Shown here: positions 1 to 8,764 of the stretch, one piece after another
How the letters are laid out: every line of letters starts with the position of its first letter
Numbering within the stretch: position 1 is the first letter of the stretch
Assembly: GCF_943737005.1 (NCBI RefSeq)
Contig: NZ_CALSFU010000001.1
Span: 248,001 to 312,000 of the forward strand
DNA length: 64,000 bases
Direction: 5' to 3'
Source: Achromobacter sp. Marseille-Q4962
GTDB taxonomy: Bacteria; Pseudomonadota; Gammaproteobacteria; Burkholderiales; Burkholderiaceae_B
Program-made: the position numbers and the translations under genes
The notes under the pieces: generated by a model
Seen by the model: the letters and a program-made list of their open reading frames with translations, nothing else
What the model was told of the DNA's origin: nothing
Databases searched by the model: none

Positions 1-856
1 ATTCTCCGGCGACCTCGACGCCGCGCTCCTGCACCTGCGCCATGCCGACGCCGACCGCCTGATCGTGCTGGGCGTGCCGGTGGCCGGGCTGACCGCCCTC
101 TGCGGCGAGCTTTCGCGCCGCCTGCCGGCGCTGGGCCTGGAAGACACCCCCATCGTCTGGACCTGCAAGGGCTTCGAAGCCGACACCGCGCGGCTGCCCC
201 ACGAAATCATGCGCCAGGCGCTGCCCGGCGCCACCGGCGGCGCGCTGTCGGGTCCGTCGTTCGCGCGCGAGGTGGCCCGGGGCCTGCCCGTGGCGCTCAC
301 CGTGGCCAGCGCCAGCGCCGCGCTGCGCGAAACCACCACCCGCGCCTTCCATGGCGGCGCGCTGCGCGTCTATGCCAGCGCCGATCTGGTCGGCGTCGAG
401 GTCGGCGGCGCGCTCAAGAACGTCATCGCGGTGGCCTGCGGCATCTGCGACGGACTGGCGCTGGGCACCAATGCCCGCGCCGCGCTCATTACCCGCGGCC
501 TGGCCGAAATGACCCGCCTCGGCGTGGCCCTGGGCGCCCAGGCCGAAACCTTCGCCGGCCTGACGGGGCTGGGCGACCTGGTGCTGACCGCCACCGGCGA
601 GCTCTCGCGCAACCGCAAGGTGGGCCTGGAAATCGGCGCGGGCCGCAAACTGGCCGACATCCTGGCCAGCGGGATCACCGCCGAGGGCGTGCGCTGCGCG
701 CGCGCCGCGCTCGAACGCGCCCGCGCCGCCCGGGTCGAGCTGCCCATCACCGAGGCCGTCTGCGCCGTGCTCTTCGAAGGCGTGGCGCCCATGACGGCGG
801 TTTCGGCCCTGCTGGCGCGCGACGCCCGCTACGAAAGCGGCAACGCGCCCGGCTGA
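1..856 (+). CDS. gpsA: Glycerol-3-phosphate dehydrogenase [NAD(P)+], 5'-truncated by window edge
   Basis: Cytosolic enzyme that reduces dihydroxyacetone phosphate to sn-glycerol 3-phosphate for phospholipid synthesis. The reading frame is open from base 2 to the TGA at 854-856, so the N-terminal Rossmann nucleotide-binding part lies mostly outside the window. Visible family motifs are [13 protein letters not shown] after the cofactor domain, the substrate-domain stretch [19 protein letters not shown] with the conserved catalytic Lys, and [21 protein letters not shown] near the C-terminal helices. About 284 residues are present of the usual 330-350. The apparent internal ATG in the first 65 bases is not the true start. 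A Bug-type protein follows 68 bases downstream on the same strand but is functionally unrelated. Confidence 0.95.
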   Translation, partial: FSGDLDAALLHLRHADADRLIVLGVPVAGLTALCGELSRRLPALGLEDTPIVWTCKGFEADTARLPHEIMRQALPGATGGALSGPSFAREVARGLPVALTVASASAALRETTTRAFHGGALRVYASADLVGVEVGGALKNVIAVACGICDGLALGTNARAALITRGLAEMTRLGVALGAQAETFAGLTGLGDLVLTATGELSRNRKVGLEIGAGRKLADILASGITAEGVRCARAALERARAARVELPITEAVCAVLFEGVAPMTAVSALLARDARYESGNAPG

Positions 857-924
857 AAGCCTCATACGCCCCCGATTTCCGTCCGCACGATCACAACGCC
901 CACAACACTCTGGAGACCTCCGTC

Positions 925-1917
925 ATGTCGATAGCCCGCAATTTCCGGGTCGGTTCCCTGCTGCGCAAGCTGTGCCTGGGGCTGGCGGCCCTGCTGCCGC
1001 TGGCCGCCCACGCCGATTGGCCCGAGCGCCCCATCCACCTGGTGGTGCCCTTCCCGCCCGGCTCCTCGCCCGACCTGCTGGCGCGCACCATCTCCGAGCC
1101 GTTGTCGCAGGCGCTGGGCCAGCCCATCGTGATCGACAACAAGCCGGGCGCGGGCGGCAACATCGGCACCCGCATCGTGTCGCAGGCCAGGCCGGACGGC
1201 TACACCCTGCTCTACACGATCAACGGCCCGCTGGTCACGGCGCCCACGCTGTACAAAAAGACCCTGGGCTACGATCCGCTGCGCGACCTGGCGCCCATCA
1301 CGCTGGTAGGCACCAGCCCCAACGTGCTGGTGGTGCCGGCCAGCCTCAAGGTGGACACGGTGCAGGACTTCGTCAAGCTCGTGAAATCGCGGGGCAATTC
1401 GCTGAACTACGGCTCCGTGGGCCCGGGCAGCTCGGCCCATCTGGCCATGGAAATGTTCAAGGGACGCGCCGGCATCGACCTGGCGCACATCCCGTACTCG
1501 GGATTCCCGCAGGTGATCTCGGCCATCATCGGCGGCGACGTGCAGGCCGGCTTCATGGTGCCCGCCATTGCCGTGCCCCAGGCGCGCGACGGCAAGGTCA
1601 GGCTGCTGGCCGTGACCAGCCTGCAGCCCAGCGACGCGCTGCCCGGCGTGCCCACCATGGCGGCCGAAGGCTATCCGGGTTTCGAGGCAATTTCCTGGAA
1701 CGCCGTGCTGGCCCCCGCCGGCACGCCCACGCCCATCATCGAGCGCCTGAACGGCGAGCTGTCGCGCATCCTGGGCAGCGAATCGGTGCGCAAGCAGTTC
1801 ACGCAGCAGTACTTCACGCCCGCGCCTTCCACGCCCGAGGCGCTCACCCGCCGCATCAAGGACGAAAAGGCGCTCTGGGACCCAGTGATCCAGAAGCTGA
1901 ATCTCTCGCTGGATTGA
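925..1917 (+). CDS. Bug-family tripartite tricarboxylate transporter periplasmic binding protein
   Basis: Periplasmic solute-binding protein of the TctC/Bug family, 330 residues, the normal length. An N-terminal signal peptide is visible (Arg/Lys-rich start, hydrophobic core LGLAALLPLAAHA, cleavage near residue 30). The mature part opens with the family pattern WPERPIHLVVPFPPGSSPD, followed by the ligand-loop motif NKPGAGGNIGT and a Tyr-Gly-Ser-Val-Gly-Pro-Gly segment near residue 158. A good ribosome site, GGAG, lies 9-12 bases before the ATG. No membrane TctA/TctB genes are beside it, so it is an orphan binding protein, as is common in Bordetella. The ligand, probably a carboxylate or small amide/amino acid, cannot be read from the sequence. 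Confidence 0.9.
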   Translation: MSIARNFRVGSLLRKLCLGLAALLPLAAHADWPERPIHLVVPFPPGSSPDLLARTISEPLSQALGQPIVIDNKPGAGGNIGTRIVSQARPDGYTLLYTINGPLVTAPTLYKKTLGYDPLRDLAPITLVGTSPNVLVVPASLKVDTVQDFVKLVKSRGNSLNYGSVGPGSSAHLAMEMFKGRAGIDLAHIPYSGFPQVISAIIGGDVQAGFMVPAIAVPQARDGKVRLLAVTSLQPSDALPGVPTMAAEGYPGFEAISWNAVLAPAGTPTPIIERLNGELSRILGSESVRKQFTQQYFTPAPSTPEALTRRIKDEKALWDPVIQKLNLSLD

Positions 1918-1928
1918 CGCCTGTTGCG

Positions 1929-1953
1929 CCAGGGGCCCCGCGCGGGCGCCTGG
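1929..1953. terminator. Hairpin between convergent Bug and trmL genes
   Basis: A G+C-rich inverted repeat (CCAGGGGCCC, loop CGCGC, GGGCGCCTGG; one mismatch) sits between two genes that end toward each other. No T-run follows, so it is a plausible but unproven bidirectional transcription stop. Confidence 0.35.
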
Positions 1954-1965
1954 GCCGGCGGCCGC

Positions 1966-2436
1966 TCACAGGCCGCCGTCGTATCCCTGCTGGCGCCACG
2001 CCTCGAATACGGTGACGGCCACGGCGTTGGACAGGTTGAGGCTGCGCTGCCCCGGACGCATGGGCAGGCGCAGCCGCTGCTGCGGGGCGAAGAGCGCCTG
2101 GTGGGCTTCCGACAGGCCCGAGGTTTCGCGGCCGAACACGAACACATCCCCCGGGCGGAACGCCACGTCGCCCACGCTGCGCTGCGCCCGCGTGGTGAGC
2201 GCATAGATATGGGAAGGGTCGGCCCCGGTGTCTGCCAGCGCCTCTTCGAGGCTGTCGTGCACGCGCACAGGCTGCCATTCGTGATAGTCCAGCCCGGCGC
2301 GGCGCAACCGCGCGTCGTCCATGTCGAATCCCAACGGGCGCACCAGGTGCAGCTGCGCGCCGGTGTTGGCGCAAAGCCGGATGGCGTTGCCGGTGTTGGG
2401 CGGGATTTCGGGGCAGACCAGGATGACGTGAAACAT
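1966..2436 (-). CDS. trmL: tRNA (cytidine(34)-2'-O)-methyltransferase TrmL
   Basis: SPOUT-class methyltransferase that 2'-O-methylates the wobble base of tRNA-Leu isoacceptors using S-adenosylmethionine. The 156 residues match the minimal SPOUT fold. The N-terminal motif PEIPPNTGNAIRLCANTG (residues 9-26), the SAM-binding loop FGRETSGLS (101-109) and the knot segment RSLNLSNAVAV (131-141) are all present. It acts as a homodimer in the cytosol. It converges with the upstream Bug gene and lies 83 bases from comF on the same strand. Confidence 0.95.
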   Translation of the reverse strand: MFHVILVCPEIPPNTGNAIRLCANTGAQLHLVRPLGFDMDDARLRRAGLDYHEWQPVRVHDSLEEALADTGADPSHIYALTTRAQRSVGDVAFRPGDVFVFGRETSGLSEAHQALFAPQQRLRLPMRPGQRSLNLSNAVAVTVFEAWRQQGYDGGL

Positions 2437-2519
2437 GGCGAAGGCGCAGAAAACGGCGGCGTTCCGAACGGGACGCGGATGTGGCGGATTGTCGCCGATT
2501 TGCCGTTCTCCCGGGCGCT

Positions 2520-3281
2520 CTACGGCGCGCCGCCGGGGGTGCGCGCCGCCACCAGCACCGTTACGTCCTGCGCGCCGCCGGCGATGAGCGCCTGGGCGGC
2601 GGCACGCACGGTGCTGCCGGTCGTCATGACGTCGTCCACCAGTACCGCGTGCCGGCCCGCCAGGGGCTCGCGGCAGACGTACAGCCCCTGCGCCGCGCGG
2701 CGGCGGGCCCGGCGGTCCAGCGTGGCTTGGCGCGGCGTTTCGCGGCGGCGCGCCAGCACGGCGCGCGCCAGCGGGATATCCAGCTCGCCGGCCAGGGCGC
2801 GGGCGATCTCGGCCGCGGGATTCATGCCGCGCCGGCGCAGCGAGGCGCGGCCGGCCGGCACCGGCACCAGCACCGCGCCCGCGGGCAGAACCAATCCCTG
2901 TCGCGCGCAGGCGCGCGCCATCATGCCCGCCAGCACGGGGGCCATGCTCAGCCGCAGCCCGGACTTGAGCATATGGACCAGGATGTCGGCGGGCGGCTCG
3001 TAATCGAACGCCGCCACGCAGCGCGAGAACGGCGGCGCGCCCGCCAGGCAGGCCGCGCAGTGGCCGTGCCTGAGGCGCAGGGCGCAGCGCGGGCAGCGCG
3101 GAACCGCCGGATCGACCATGGACCCGGCGATATCGGACTCACACCCGGCGCACAGCCGCGCCCCCGCGACGCGCGCGCCGCATAGCGGGCAGTCGCAGCC
3201 GATGCGGGCCAGCAGCGATCGCCCCGCGCGGCGCAGGGTCAATCGGAAGGCTGAGCCCGTATGCGCAATAATGTCGGACAT
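2520..3281 (-). CDS. comF: ComF family phosphoribosyltransferase-like protein
   Basis: ComF-family protein of 253 residues, linked to natural DNA uptake in transformable bacteria. The N-terminus carries four CxxC pairs (about residues 31/34, 44/47, 63/66 and 75/78) forming a double zinc ribbon. The C-terminal half is a type I phosphoribosyltransferase fold with the PRPP-loop motif VLVDDVMTTGST at 213-224. The real enzymatic activity of ComF is unknown. It is divergent from the methyltransferase gene with 52 bases between start codons, leaving room for back-to-back promoters. Whether this organism is transformable is not shown by the sequence; dprA is also present at 31.7 kb. Confidence 0.9.
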   Translation of the reverse strand: MSDIIAHTGSAFRLTLRRAGRSLLARIGCDCPLCGARVAGARLCAGCESDIAGSMVDPAVPRCPRCALRLRHGHCAACLAGAPPFSRCVAAFDYEPPADILVHMLKSGLRLSMAPVLAGMMARACARQGLVLPAGAVLVPVPAGRASLRRRGMNPAAEIARALAGELDIPLARAVLARRRETPRQATLDRRARRRAAQGLYVCREPLAGRHAVLVDDVMTTGSTVRAAAQALIAGGAQDVTVLVAARTPGGAP

Positions 3282-3333
3282 CGCTTCATGTAATCATGCT
3301 CCGCCCCGCGCCGCCAGTACGGGCGCGATCCCA

Positions 3334-4272
3334 ATGTCCCTGCCAGAAACCTCCCCCCCGCCTTCCCTGCCCATCGTCAGCGCCGACGTGCCGCGCCAGT
3401 TCGCCCGCCGCGGCGACCTGTCCGAGGCCCAGTTCCTCTATGGGGAAGTGGCCCGGCGCATGCTGGGGCGGCTGCGCTATATCCGCCTGCGGCCGGCCGC
3501 CATGCTGGACGCCGGCTGCGGGGCGGGCGACAACCTGGCCCTGCTGCGGGAGCGCTATCCCGAGGCCGCCTATACCGGGCTGGACAACTGCGAGCCGCTG
3601 CTGGCGATCGCGCGCAAGCGCCATGCGGCCGGCGGCCTGGGCGCCTGGATCGGCAGGCTCGCCCGTCGCGGCCCGGCCGGGCCGGCTTTCCTGAACGCCG
3701 ACCTGGCGGCCAGCGGACTGCCCCCCGAGTCGCTGGACCTGGTGTGGTCGAACCTGGCGCTGCACTGGCACCGCGAACCGCACGCCGTGCTGGCCGAATG
3801 GCGGCGCGTGCTCAAGGTGGGCGGACTGGCGATGTTCTCCTGTCTGGGGCCCGCCACGCTGCGCGAGCTGCGGCAGGCGCTGGACGACGCCGGCCTGCGC
3901 ACGGCCACGCCCTCGTTCGTGGACATGCACGATTTCGGCGATCTGCTGGTGGAGAACGGCTTTGCCGATCCGGTCATGGACCAGGAAATACTGACCCTCA
4001 CCTACCGCGGCCCCGACAAGCTGCTGGCGGACGTGCGCGCGCTGGGCGGCAATCCGGCCGAAGGCCGCCGGGCGGGCCTGGCCGGCAGGCGCTGGCGCGA
4101 GCGGCTGTGCGCAGCCCTGGAAGCGCAGCGGGGCGAAGACGGCCTGATACGGCTTTCGATAGAGGTGGCTTACGGACACGCCTGGCGCGCCGCGGCGCAT
4201 CGGACCGGGGCCGGGGAAACCCGCCTGTCCGTCAGCGCCATCGGCGGCCGCAGGCAGGGCGCCGCGCCCTGA
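3334..4272 (+). CDS. BioC-like SAM-dependent methyltransferase
   Basis: Class I SAM-dependent methyltransferase, 312 residues. Motif I is MLDAGCGAGDN at 57-67. The later segment LVWSNLALHWHREP (about 136-149), followed by LKVGGLAMFSCLGP, resembles BioC, which methylates malonyl-ACP to start biotin synthesis. The ATG at 3334 is preferred because upstream in-frame ATGs would run through the divergent comF start and code for low-complexity sequence. No other biotin gene is beside it, so assignment to BioC is by similarity of the motif region only; a paralogous methyltransferase with another substrate is possible. Confidence 0.7.
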   Translation: MSLPETSPPPSLPIVSADVPRQFARRGDLSEAQFLYGEVARRMLGRLRYIRLRPAAMLDAGCGAGDNLALLRERYPEAAYTGLDNCEPLLAIARKRHAAGGLGAWIGRLARRGPAGPAFLNADLAASGLPPESLDLVWSNLALHWHREPHAVLAEWRRVLKVGGLAMFSCLGPATLRELRQALDDAGLRTATPSFVDMHDFGDLLVENGFADPVMDQEILTLTYRGPDKLLADVRALGGNPAEGRRAGLAGRRWRERLCAALEAQRGEDGLIRLSIEVAYGHAWRAAAHRTGAGETRLSVSAIGGRRQGAAP

Positions 4273-4291
4273 CCTGTCCCGGGCGGGTCAG
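4269..4291. terminator. Small hairpin containing both convergent stop codons
   Basis: CTGACC at 4269-4274 pairs with GGTCAG at 4286-4291. The stop codons of the methyltransferase (plus strand) and ybdK (minus strand) are both inside the stem. There is no T-run, so terminator function is uncertain. Confidence 0.3.
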
Positions 4292-5535
4292 TGCAGGTGC
4301 TCGGGCAGGGGCTCCACCCCGGGCTCCGACAGCGGCTGCACGGCAACGTGCATGGGCTCGGAAGTGGCGCGGATGCGCCGACGCAGCACGGCGGTGGGTT
4401 CGGGCGCGGGCGCGGTGGCGCAAGCCTCGCCGCGGAAGGTCTGGGTCATGCTTTCCACCACCAGCGGCAGCTCGCGCAGGCGATGGAACTGGTTGCGCAG
4501 CCAGCGGGAGTCGTTGCCGCTGCGGATGGCCTCGTCGCGCAGCGCGGCGATCATGTCGGCCGTGCCGAGCTCCTGGGCCACCGGCATCAGGCGCTGGAAC
4601 AGGGCCCGCAGGTGGTCGATGAGGCGCACGCGCTGGCCGTCCGGCGTGACGTAGCTGCCTTGCAGGCCGAAACGGCAGGCCTGGAAATGGTTGCTGCGGT
4701 AGGACAGCCAGGCCCCGTCGGAAGGCTCGTCTTCGCGCAGCAGCAGCACCGAGAGGGCCTGGGCGAAGGCCGCGATCTGGCAGGCCCGCTCCACGGTCAG
4801 GGGGGTGTCGCACACGCGGATTTCCACCGTGCCATATTCGGGCTTGGGCCGGATATCCCAGTACAGGTCCTTGATGCTCTCGGCCAGGCCGAACGCGCGC
4901 AGCTGCGACAGATGCGCCTCGAACTGGTACCAGTCCTTGACTTCGGGCGGCAGGTGGCCAGCCAGGGGAAAGCTGTTGACCGCGTTCAGGCGCGAGCACG
5001 AGAACAGGGTGTCCACGCCTTCGCAGTACGGCGAGGAGGCCGACAGGGCAATGAAGTGCGGAACATAGGGCGACAGGCGGCGCAGCAGGCCGATGGCCTC
5101 GTCGCCGGTCTTCACGCCCAGGTGAATGTGCTGGCCGAACACCGTAAATTGACGCGCCAGGTAACCATACATTTCGGCCAGGTACTGGAATCGCGGCGTG
5201 TCCGAAATGGAGCGCTCCTGCCAGCGCATGAAGGGGTGCGCGCCGCCGCCGGCGACAGAGACCCCCACGGCGTCAGCGGCCTCGACCAGCGCGTCGCGCA
5301 TCTCGCGCATTTCGGCCAGCAGGCCCATGGGGTGCTCGTGCACCGAGGAATTCAGTTCGATCATGGACCGCGTGATCTCGGGTTTGACGCGGTCGGCGAT
5401 GGGATGGTTGGCCATCTGGGCCAGGAGCTCATCGGAAGCGGCGGCAAGGTCGAAGCTGCGCGGATCGATGAGCTGCAGTTCGAGTTCGATGCCCAGGGTG
5501 TTGGGGGCCGACGAAATGAACGGGATGTGTTCCAT
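4288..5535 (-). CDS. ybdK: Carboxylate-amine ligase YbdK (glutamate-cysteine ligase type 2 family)
   Basis: ATP-dependent carboxylate-amine ligase with glutamate-cysteine ligase fold, 415 residues. It begins [20 protein letters not shown] with the family's GxExE metal-binding start, then shows [10 protein letters not shown] near residue 138, SSPYCEG, and [19 protein letters not shown] with catalytic acidic residues. The start at 5535 is set by the ribosome site AAGGAG seven bases upstream; the open frame extends further but without a start signal. The E. coli homologue has weak gamma-glutamylcysteine synthesis activity and its natural role is unclear. The gene stands alone, separated from trkH by about 330 bases. 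Confidence 0.88.
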   Translation of the reverse strand: MEHIPFISSAPNTLGIELELQLIDPRSFDLAAASDELLAQMANHPIADRVKPEITRSMIELNSSVHEHPMGLLAEMREMRDALVEAADAVGVSVAGGGAHPFMRWQERSISDTPRFQYLAEMYGYLARQFTVFGQHIHLGVKTGDEAIGLLRRLSPYVPHFIALSASSPYCEGVDTLFSCSRLNAVNSFPLAGHLPPEVKDWYQFEAHLSQLRAFGLAESIKDLYWDIRPKPEYGTVEIRVCDTPLTVERACQIAAFAQALSVLLLREDEPSDGAWLSYRSNHFQACRFGLQGSYVTPDGQRVRLIDHLRALFQRLMPVAQELGTADMIAALRDEAIRSGNDSRWLRNQFHRLRELPLVVESMTQTFRGEACATAPAPEPTAVLRRRIRATSEPMHVAVQPLSEPGVEPLPEHLH

Positions 5536-5865
5536 CTCGGACTCCTTGATATTTGTGGTGGGGGATTGCGCCGTTCGACCTTGAAGCCCGGCAGCTTCCC
5601 GGGGGGCACTAGACGGCTGCTTATGCGTGCATGATAGCCGCAGCTTTATGGCAAAACGATTGTAAATCGTGACATTTGTGTGCAACATCGGGAAGCATCC
5701 CGTTTTACCCGCACAGAGCCGGTAAGCAAGCACTTACAACATAGGATTGACGGGGGATTGCGGCCGGCGGCTCCCGGAAAGCAAGCGCTGGCAGGGCCTG
5801 GAGAGGGGTTCGGGATATCCCGGATTAGGGATATCCCGGGGGAATGGCGGCAGATCCGGCGGCCG
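5536..5865. other. Intergenic region upstream of ybdK and downstream of trkH
   Basis: About 330 bases with no convincing gene. The part at 5625-5745 is AT-richer than its surroundings and should hold the minus-strand ybdK promoter, though no clean -35/-10 pair could be fixed. The part near trkH contains the nested palindrome at 5811-5838. Confidence 0.5.
5811..5838. repeat. Nested palindrome, possible trkH terminator or binding site
   Basis: CGGGATATCCC, six-base loop GGATTA, then GGGATATCCCG form a perfect 11-bp stem. Each arm also contains the self-complementary 10-mer GGGATATCCC. It lies 28 bases past the trkH stop on that gene's transcribed side, which suits a terminator, but there is no T-run. 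Confidence 0.45.
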
Positions 5866-7335
5866 CTATTTGCGCCAGAAGATAGGGGTGAACAGCACCA
5901 GCACCGTCATCAGCTCCAGGCGTCCGATCAGCATGGCGAAGGTGCACACCCAGATCTGGAAATCCGAAAGCACCGCGAAATTGCCCATGGGGCCGACCGG
6001 GCCCAGGCCCGGACCGGTGTTGTTCACGCTGGCGAACACGGCCGAAAAAGCGGTGATGGGATCCAGCCCCGACAGCAGCAGCAGGCTGGTGAACACGGCG
6101 ATGGACAGACCGTAGAACAGCATGAACGCCAGCACCGACGACATGGTGCGGCCTTCCACCGCCCGACCGTTGATGCGCACCGGGCTCACCGCGTGCGGGT
6201 GCAGCATGGTGACCAGCTCGTTGCGCGCCTGCTTGATGAGGAGAATGGCGCGGATCATCTTGATGCCGCCGCCGGTGGACCCCGCCGAGGTGGCGAAACC
6301 CGACAGCAGCAGCATGGTGAGCGGCGCGAAGAGCGGCCACTGGGCGAAATCGGTGTTGGCGTACCCTGTGGTGGTGGCCATGGAGATCGTGTTGAACATG
6401 CCGTAGCGCAGGGCCTGCAGCGGCGCCGTGTACACCCCCTTGATGTACAGGTATGCCGAGATCACCAGCCCCACGCCCAGCACGACGACCAGGTAGGGCA
6501 CGGCTTCGGGGCAGCGCAGGTACGCGCGGGCGCTGCGCTGGCGCAAGGCGTTGAAATGGGTGGCGAAGTTGATGCCCGCGATCAGCATGAACACCATGGC
6601 CACCGCCTCCACCGCCGGGGAATCGAAGTGGGCGAAGCCGTCGTCCCAGGTGGAAAAGCCGCCCAGCCCCATGGTGGTGGCCATGTGGCACCAGGCGTCG
6701 AACCACGGCAGCCCCACGGCGCGGTAGGCCAGGAAACAGAGGATGGAAAACGCGAAATACACCGCGTAGAGCGCCTTGGCCGTGCTGGCGATGCGCGGGG
6801 TGAGCTTCTCGTCTTTCATGGGGCCGGGCGTCTCGGCCCGCACCACCTGGTGGCCGCCCACGCCCAGCAGCGGCAGAATGGCCACGGCCAGCACCAGGAT
6901 GCCCATGCCGCCCACCCAGATCAGGGTGGCGCGCCACAGGTTGATGGACGGCGGCAGCGCGTCGAGATTGGTCAGCACGGTGGCGCCAGTGGTGGTGAGG
7001 CCGGACATGGCCTCGAAATAGGCGCTGGTGAACGACAGCGGCAGGCCGGCGTGGCGAAAATAGATGAGCAGCGGGATCGCGGCCAGCAGCGGCAGCCCCG
7101 CCCACACCGCCGACACCAGCACGAAACCGTCGCGGGCGCGCAGCTCGCTGCGATTGCGCCGGGTAAGCGCGGCCAGGCCCGCGCCGATGCCGATCGACAG
7201 CAGGAAGCCCTCCAGGAAGGCCTGGCGCGCGGCATCCTCGCCCAGGTACGCCACGCCCAGCGGAATGACCATGGTGAGCGCGAACATCACCATGGTCAGG
7301 CCGAGAATGTGCAGGGTGGCCAGCACGCGCTTCAT
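5866..7335 (-). CDS. trkH: TrkH/KtrB-family potassium uptake membrane protein
   Basis: Inner-membrane potassium-translocating subunit, 489 residues, the usual TrkH length. Many hydrophobic helices are visible. The four selectivity-filter P-loops can be recognised: SGLTTTGATV, TTMGLGGFSTWDD, ATTTGYANTDFA and NNTGPGLGPVG, each with the central Gly that lines the pore. It is the last gene of the minus-strand run and starts 49 bases after trkA, which encodes its cytosolic NAD-binding gating partner, so the two form a complete Trk system. Confidence 0.95.
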   Translation of the reverse strand: MKRVLATLHILGLTMVMFALTMVIPLGVAYLGEDAARQAFLEGFLLSIGIGAGLAALTRRNRSELRARDGFVLVSAVWAGLPLLAAIPLLIYFRHAGLPLSFTSAYFEAMSGLTTTGATVLTNLDALPPSINLWRATLIWVGGMGILVLAVAILPLLGVGGHQVVRAETPGPMKDEKLTPRIASTAKALYAVYFAFSILCFLAYRAVGLPWFDAWCHMATTMGLGGFSTWDDGFAHFDSPAVEAVAMVFMLIAGINFATHFNALRQRSARAYLRCPEAVPYLVVVLGVGLVISAYLYIKGVYTAPLQALRYGMFNTISMATTTGYANTDFAQWPLFAPLTMLLLSGFATSAGSTGGGIKMIRAILLIKQARNELVTMLHPHAVSPVRINGRAVEGRTMSSVLAFMLFYGLSIAVFTSLLLLSGLDPITAFSAVFASVNNTGPGLGPVGPMGNFAVLSDFQIWVCTFAMLIGRLELMTVLVLFTPIFWRK

Positions 7336-7384
7336 GATGCTCGTCCGGCCGCGCCGGCCCCGGCGTTGAGGTCTGGGGCGCGCA

Positions 7385-8764
7385 TCAGAAGAACGAAGCC
7401 GAGACCTGGAACAGTTTTTCCACGCGCGGCATCTGCTTGCGCGAGGGCACGAAGACGATCACGTGGTCGTCGGACTCGACGACGGTGTCGGCATCGGGCA
7501 GCAGGATTTCCTCGCCGCGCACCAGGGCGCCAATGGTGGCGCCCTTGGGCAAGTGGATTTCTCCCACGGGCCGGCCCACCACCTTCGAGGTGGAGCGGTC
7601 GCCGTGGGCGATGGCTTCCAGCGCCTCCGCCACGCCCTGGCGCAGGCGGTGCACGGCCGCCACGTCGCCGCGGCGCACGTGGCGCAGCAGCTCGCTCATG
7701 GTGGCCTGCGAGGGCGACACGGCGATGTCGATGTGGCTGCCCTGCATGAGCTCGCCATAGGCCTGCCGGTTGATGAGCGCGATCACCTTGCGCGCGCCCA
7801 GGCGCTTGGCCAGCAGCGATGACATGATGTTGTCCTCGTCGTCGCTGGTGAGGGCGAGCCAGGTGTCCATGTCCTCGATGTTCTCGCGCTCCAGCAGGCT
7901 TTCGTCGGTGCCGCTGCCGTGCAGGACGAGCACGCTGTCCGGAAGCTGCGTGGCGAGGTATTCGCAGCGCTTCCGGTCGCGCTCGATGATGCGCACGCTG
8001 TAGTTTTCCTCGGCGAGCTGGCGCGCCAGGCGCAGGCCGATATTGCCGCCGCCGGCGATCATGACGCGCCGCACGGCGCGCTCGGCCTCGCGCAGCTGCC
8101 GCACGGCGCGGCGCGCATGGCGCGTGTCCACCACCAGCACGACCTCGTCGCCGGGGGCGATCACGGTGCCGCTGCCGCCGCGCAGGGGCCGCCCGCCGCG
8201 CAGCACGTCCACCACGCGCGCCTGCACGTCAGGCCAGACGTCGCGCAGCTCGTCGATGGGATGATGCGCCATGGGACTGCCGTGGCTGACCCTCACGGTG
8301 ACCACGCTGACCCGCCCTTCGGCGAACTCGACCACCTGCAGGGCCTCGGGAAACTCGATGAGGCTGTGCAGATAGGTGGTGACGCTGCGCTCGGGGCTGA
8401 TGAGCGCGTCGATACAGAAGCCGTCCTCGCCCATCAGTTCGGGGTGCTCGGGAAACTCCGGCGACCGGATGCGCGCGATGCGGCGCGGCACGTTGAACAG
8501 CTGGCGCGCCATCTTGCACGCCACCATGTTGGCGGCGTCGGAAGCCGCGCAGGCGATGAGGAGATCGGTGTCGGCGGCGCCGGCCGCCTCCATGATCGAA
8601 ACCTGCGTGCCGTCGCCGTGGATGACGCGCAGATCGAAGTGTTCCTGGAGATACTGCAACTGCCCGGCATCCGTATCGACGACCGTGATGTCGTTCTCTT
8701 CGGAAACCAGGTTTTCCGCCACGCTGGTGCCCACGCGCCCAGCGCCCATGATGAGGATCTTCAT
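7385..8764 (-). CDS. trkA: Trk system potassium uptake protein TrkA
   Basis: Peripheral cytosolic regulator of TrkH, 459 residues. It is a tandem duplication of RCK units: Rossmann motif GAGRVGTSVAENL at 7-19 with a TrkA_C domain after it, then a second Rossmann motif MIAGGGNIGLRLARQL at 235-250 and a second TrkA_C domain ending near residue 455. The domains bind NAD(H)/ATP and open or close the channel. The ATG at 8762-8764 overlaps the stop of the upstream response regulator (ATGA), indicating translational coupling. Upstream extension of this frame belongs to the shadow of the regulator gene. Confidence 0.96.
   Translation of the reverse strand: MKILIMGAGRVGTSVAENLVSEENDITVVDTDAGQLQYLQEHFDLRVIHGDGTQVSIMEAAGAADTDLLIACAASDAANMVACKMARQLFNVPRRIARIRSPEFPEHPELMGEDGFCIDALISPERSVTTYLHSLIEFPEALQVVEFAEGRVSVVTVRVSHGSPMAHHPIDELRDVWPDVQARVVDVLRGGRPLRGGSGTVIAPGDEVVLVVDTRHARRAVRQLREAERAVRRVMIAGGGNIGLRLARQLAEENYSVRIIERDRKRCEYLATQLPDSVLVLHGSGTDESLLERENIEDMDTWLALTSDDEDNIMSSLLAKRLGARKVIALINRQAYGELMQGSHIDIAVSPSQATMSELLRHVRRGDVAAVHRLRQGVAEALEAIAHGDRSTSKVVGRPVGEIHLPKGATIGALVRGEEILLPDADTVVESDDHVIVFVPSRKQMPRVEKLFQVSASFF

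Noticed and set aside
3118-3333. Upstream extension of the BioC-like methyltransferase
   Set aside because: It runs through the divergent comF start and has no ribosome site or family similarity; the ATG at 3334 fits the family.
5680-7749. Plus-strand open frame of about 689 codons over trkH
   Set aside because: Antisense shadow; His/Gly/Gln-rich without recognisable fold, while trkH has all four pore loops.
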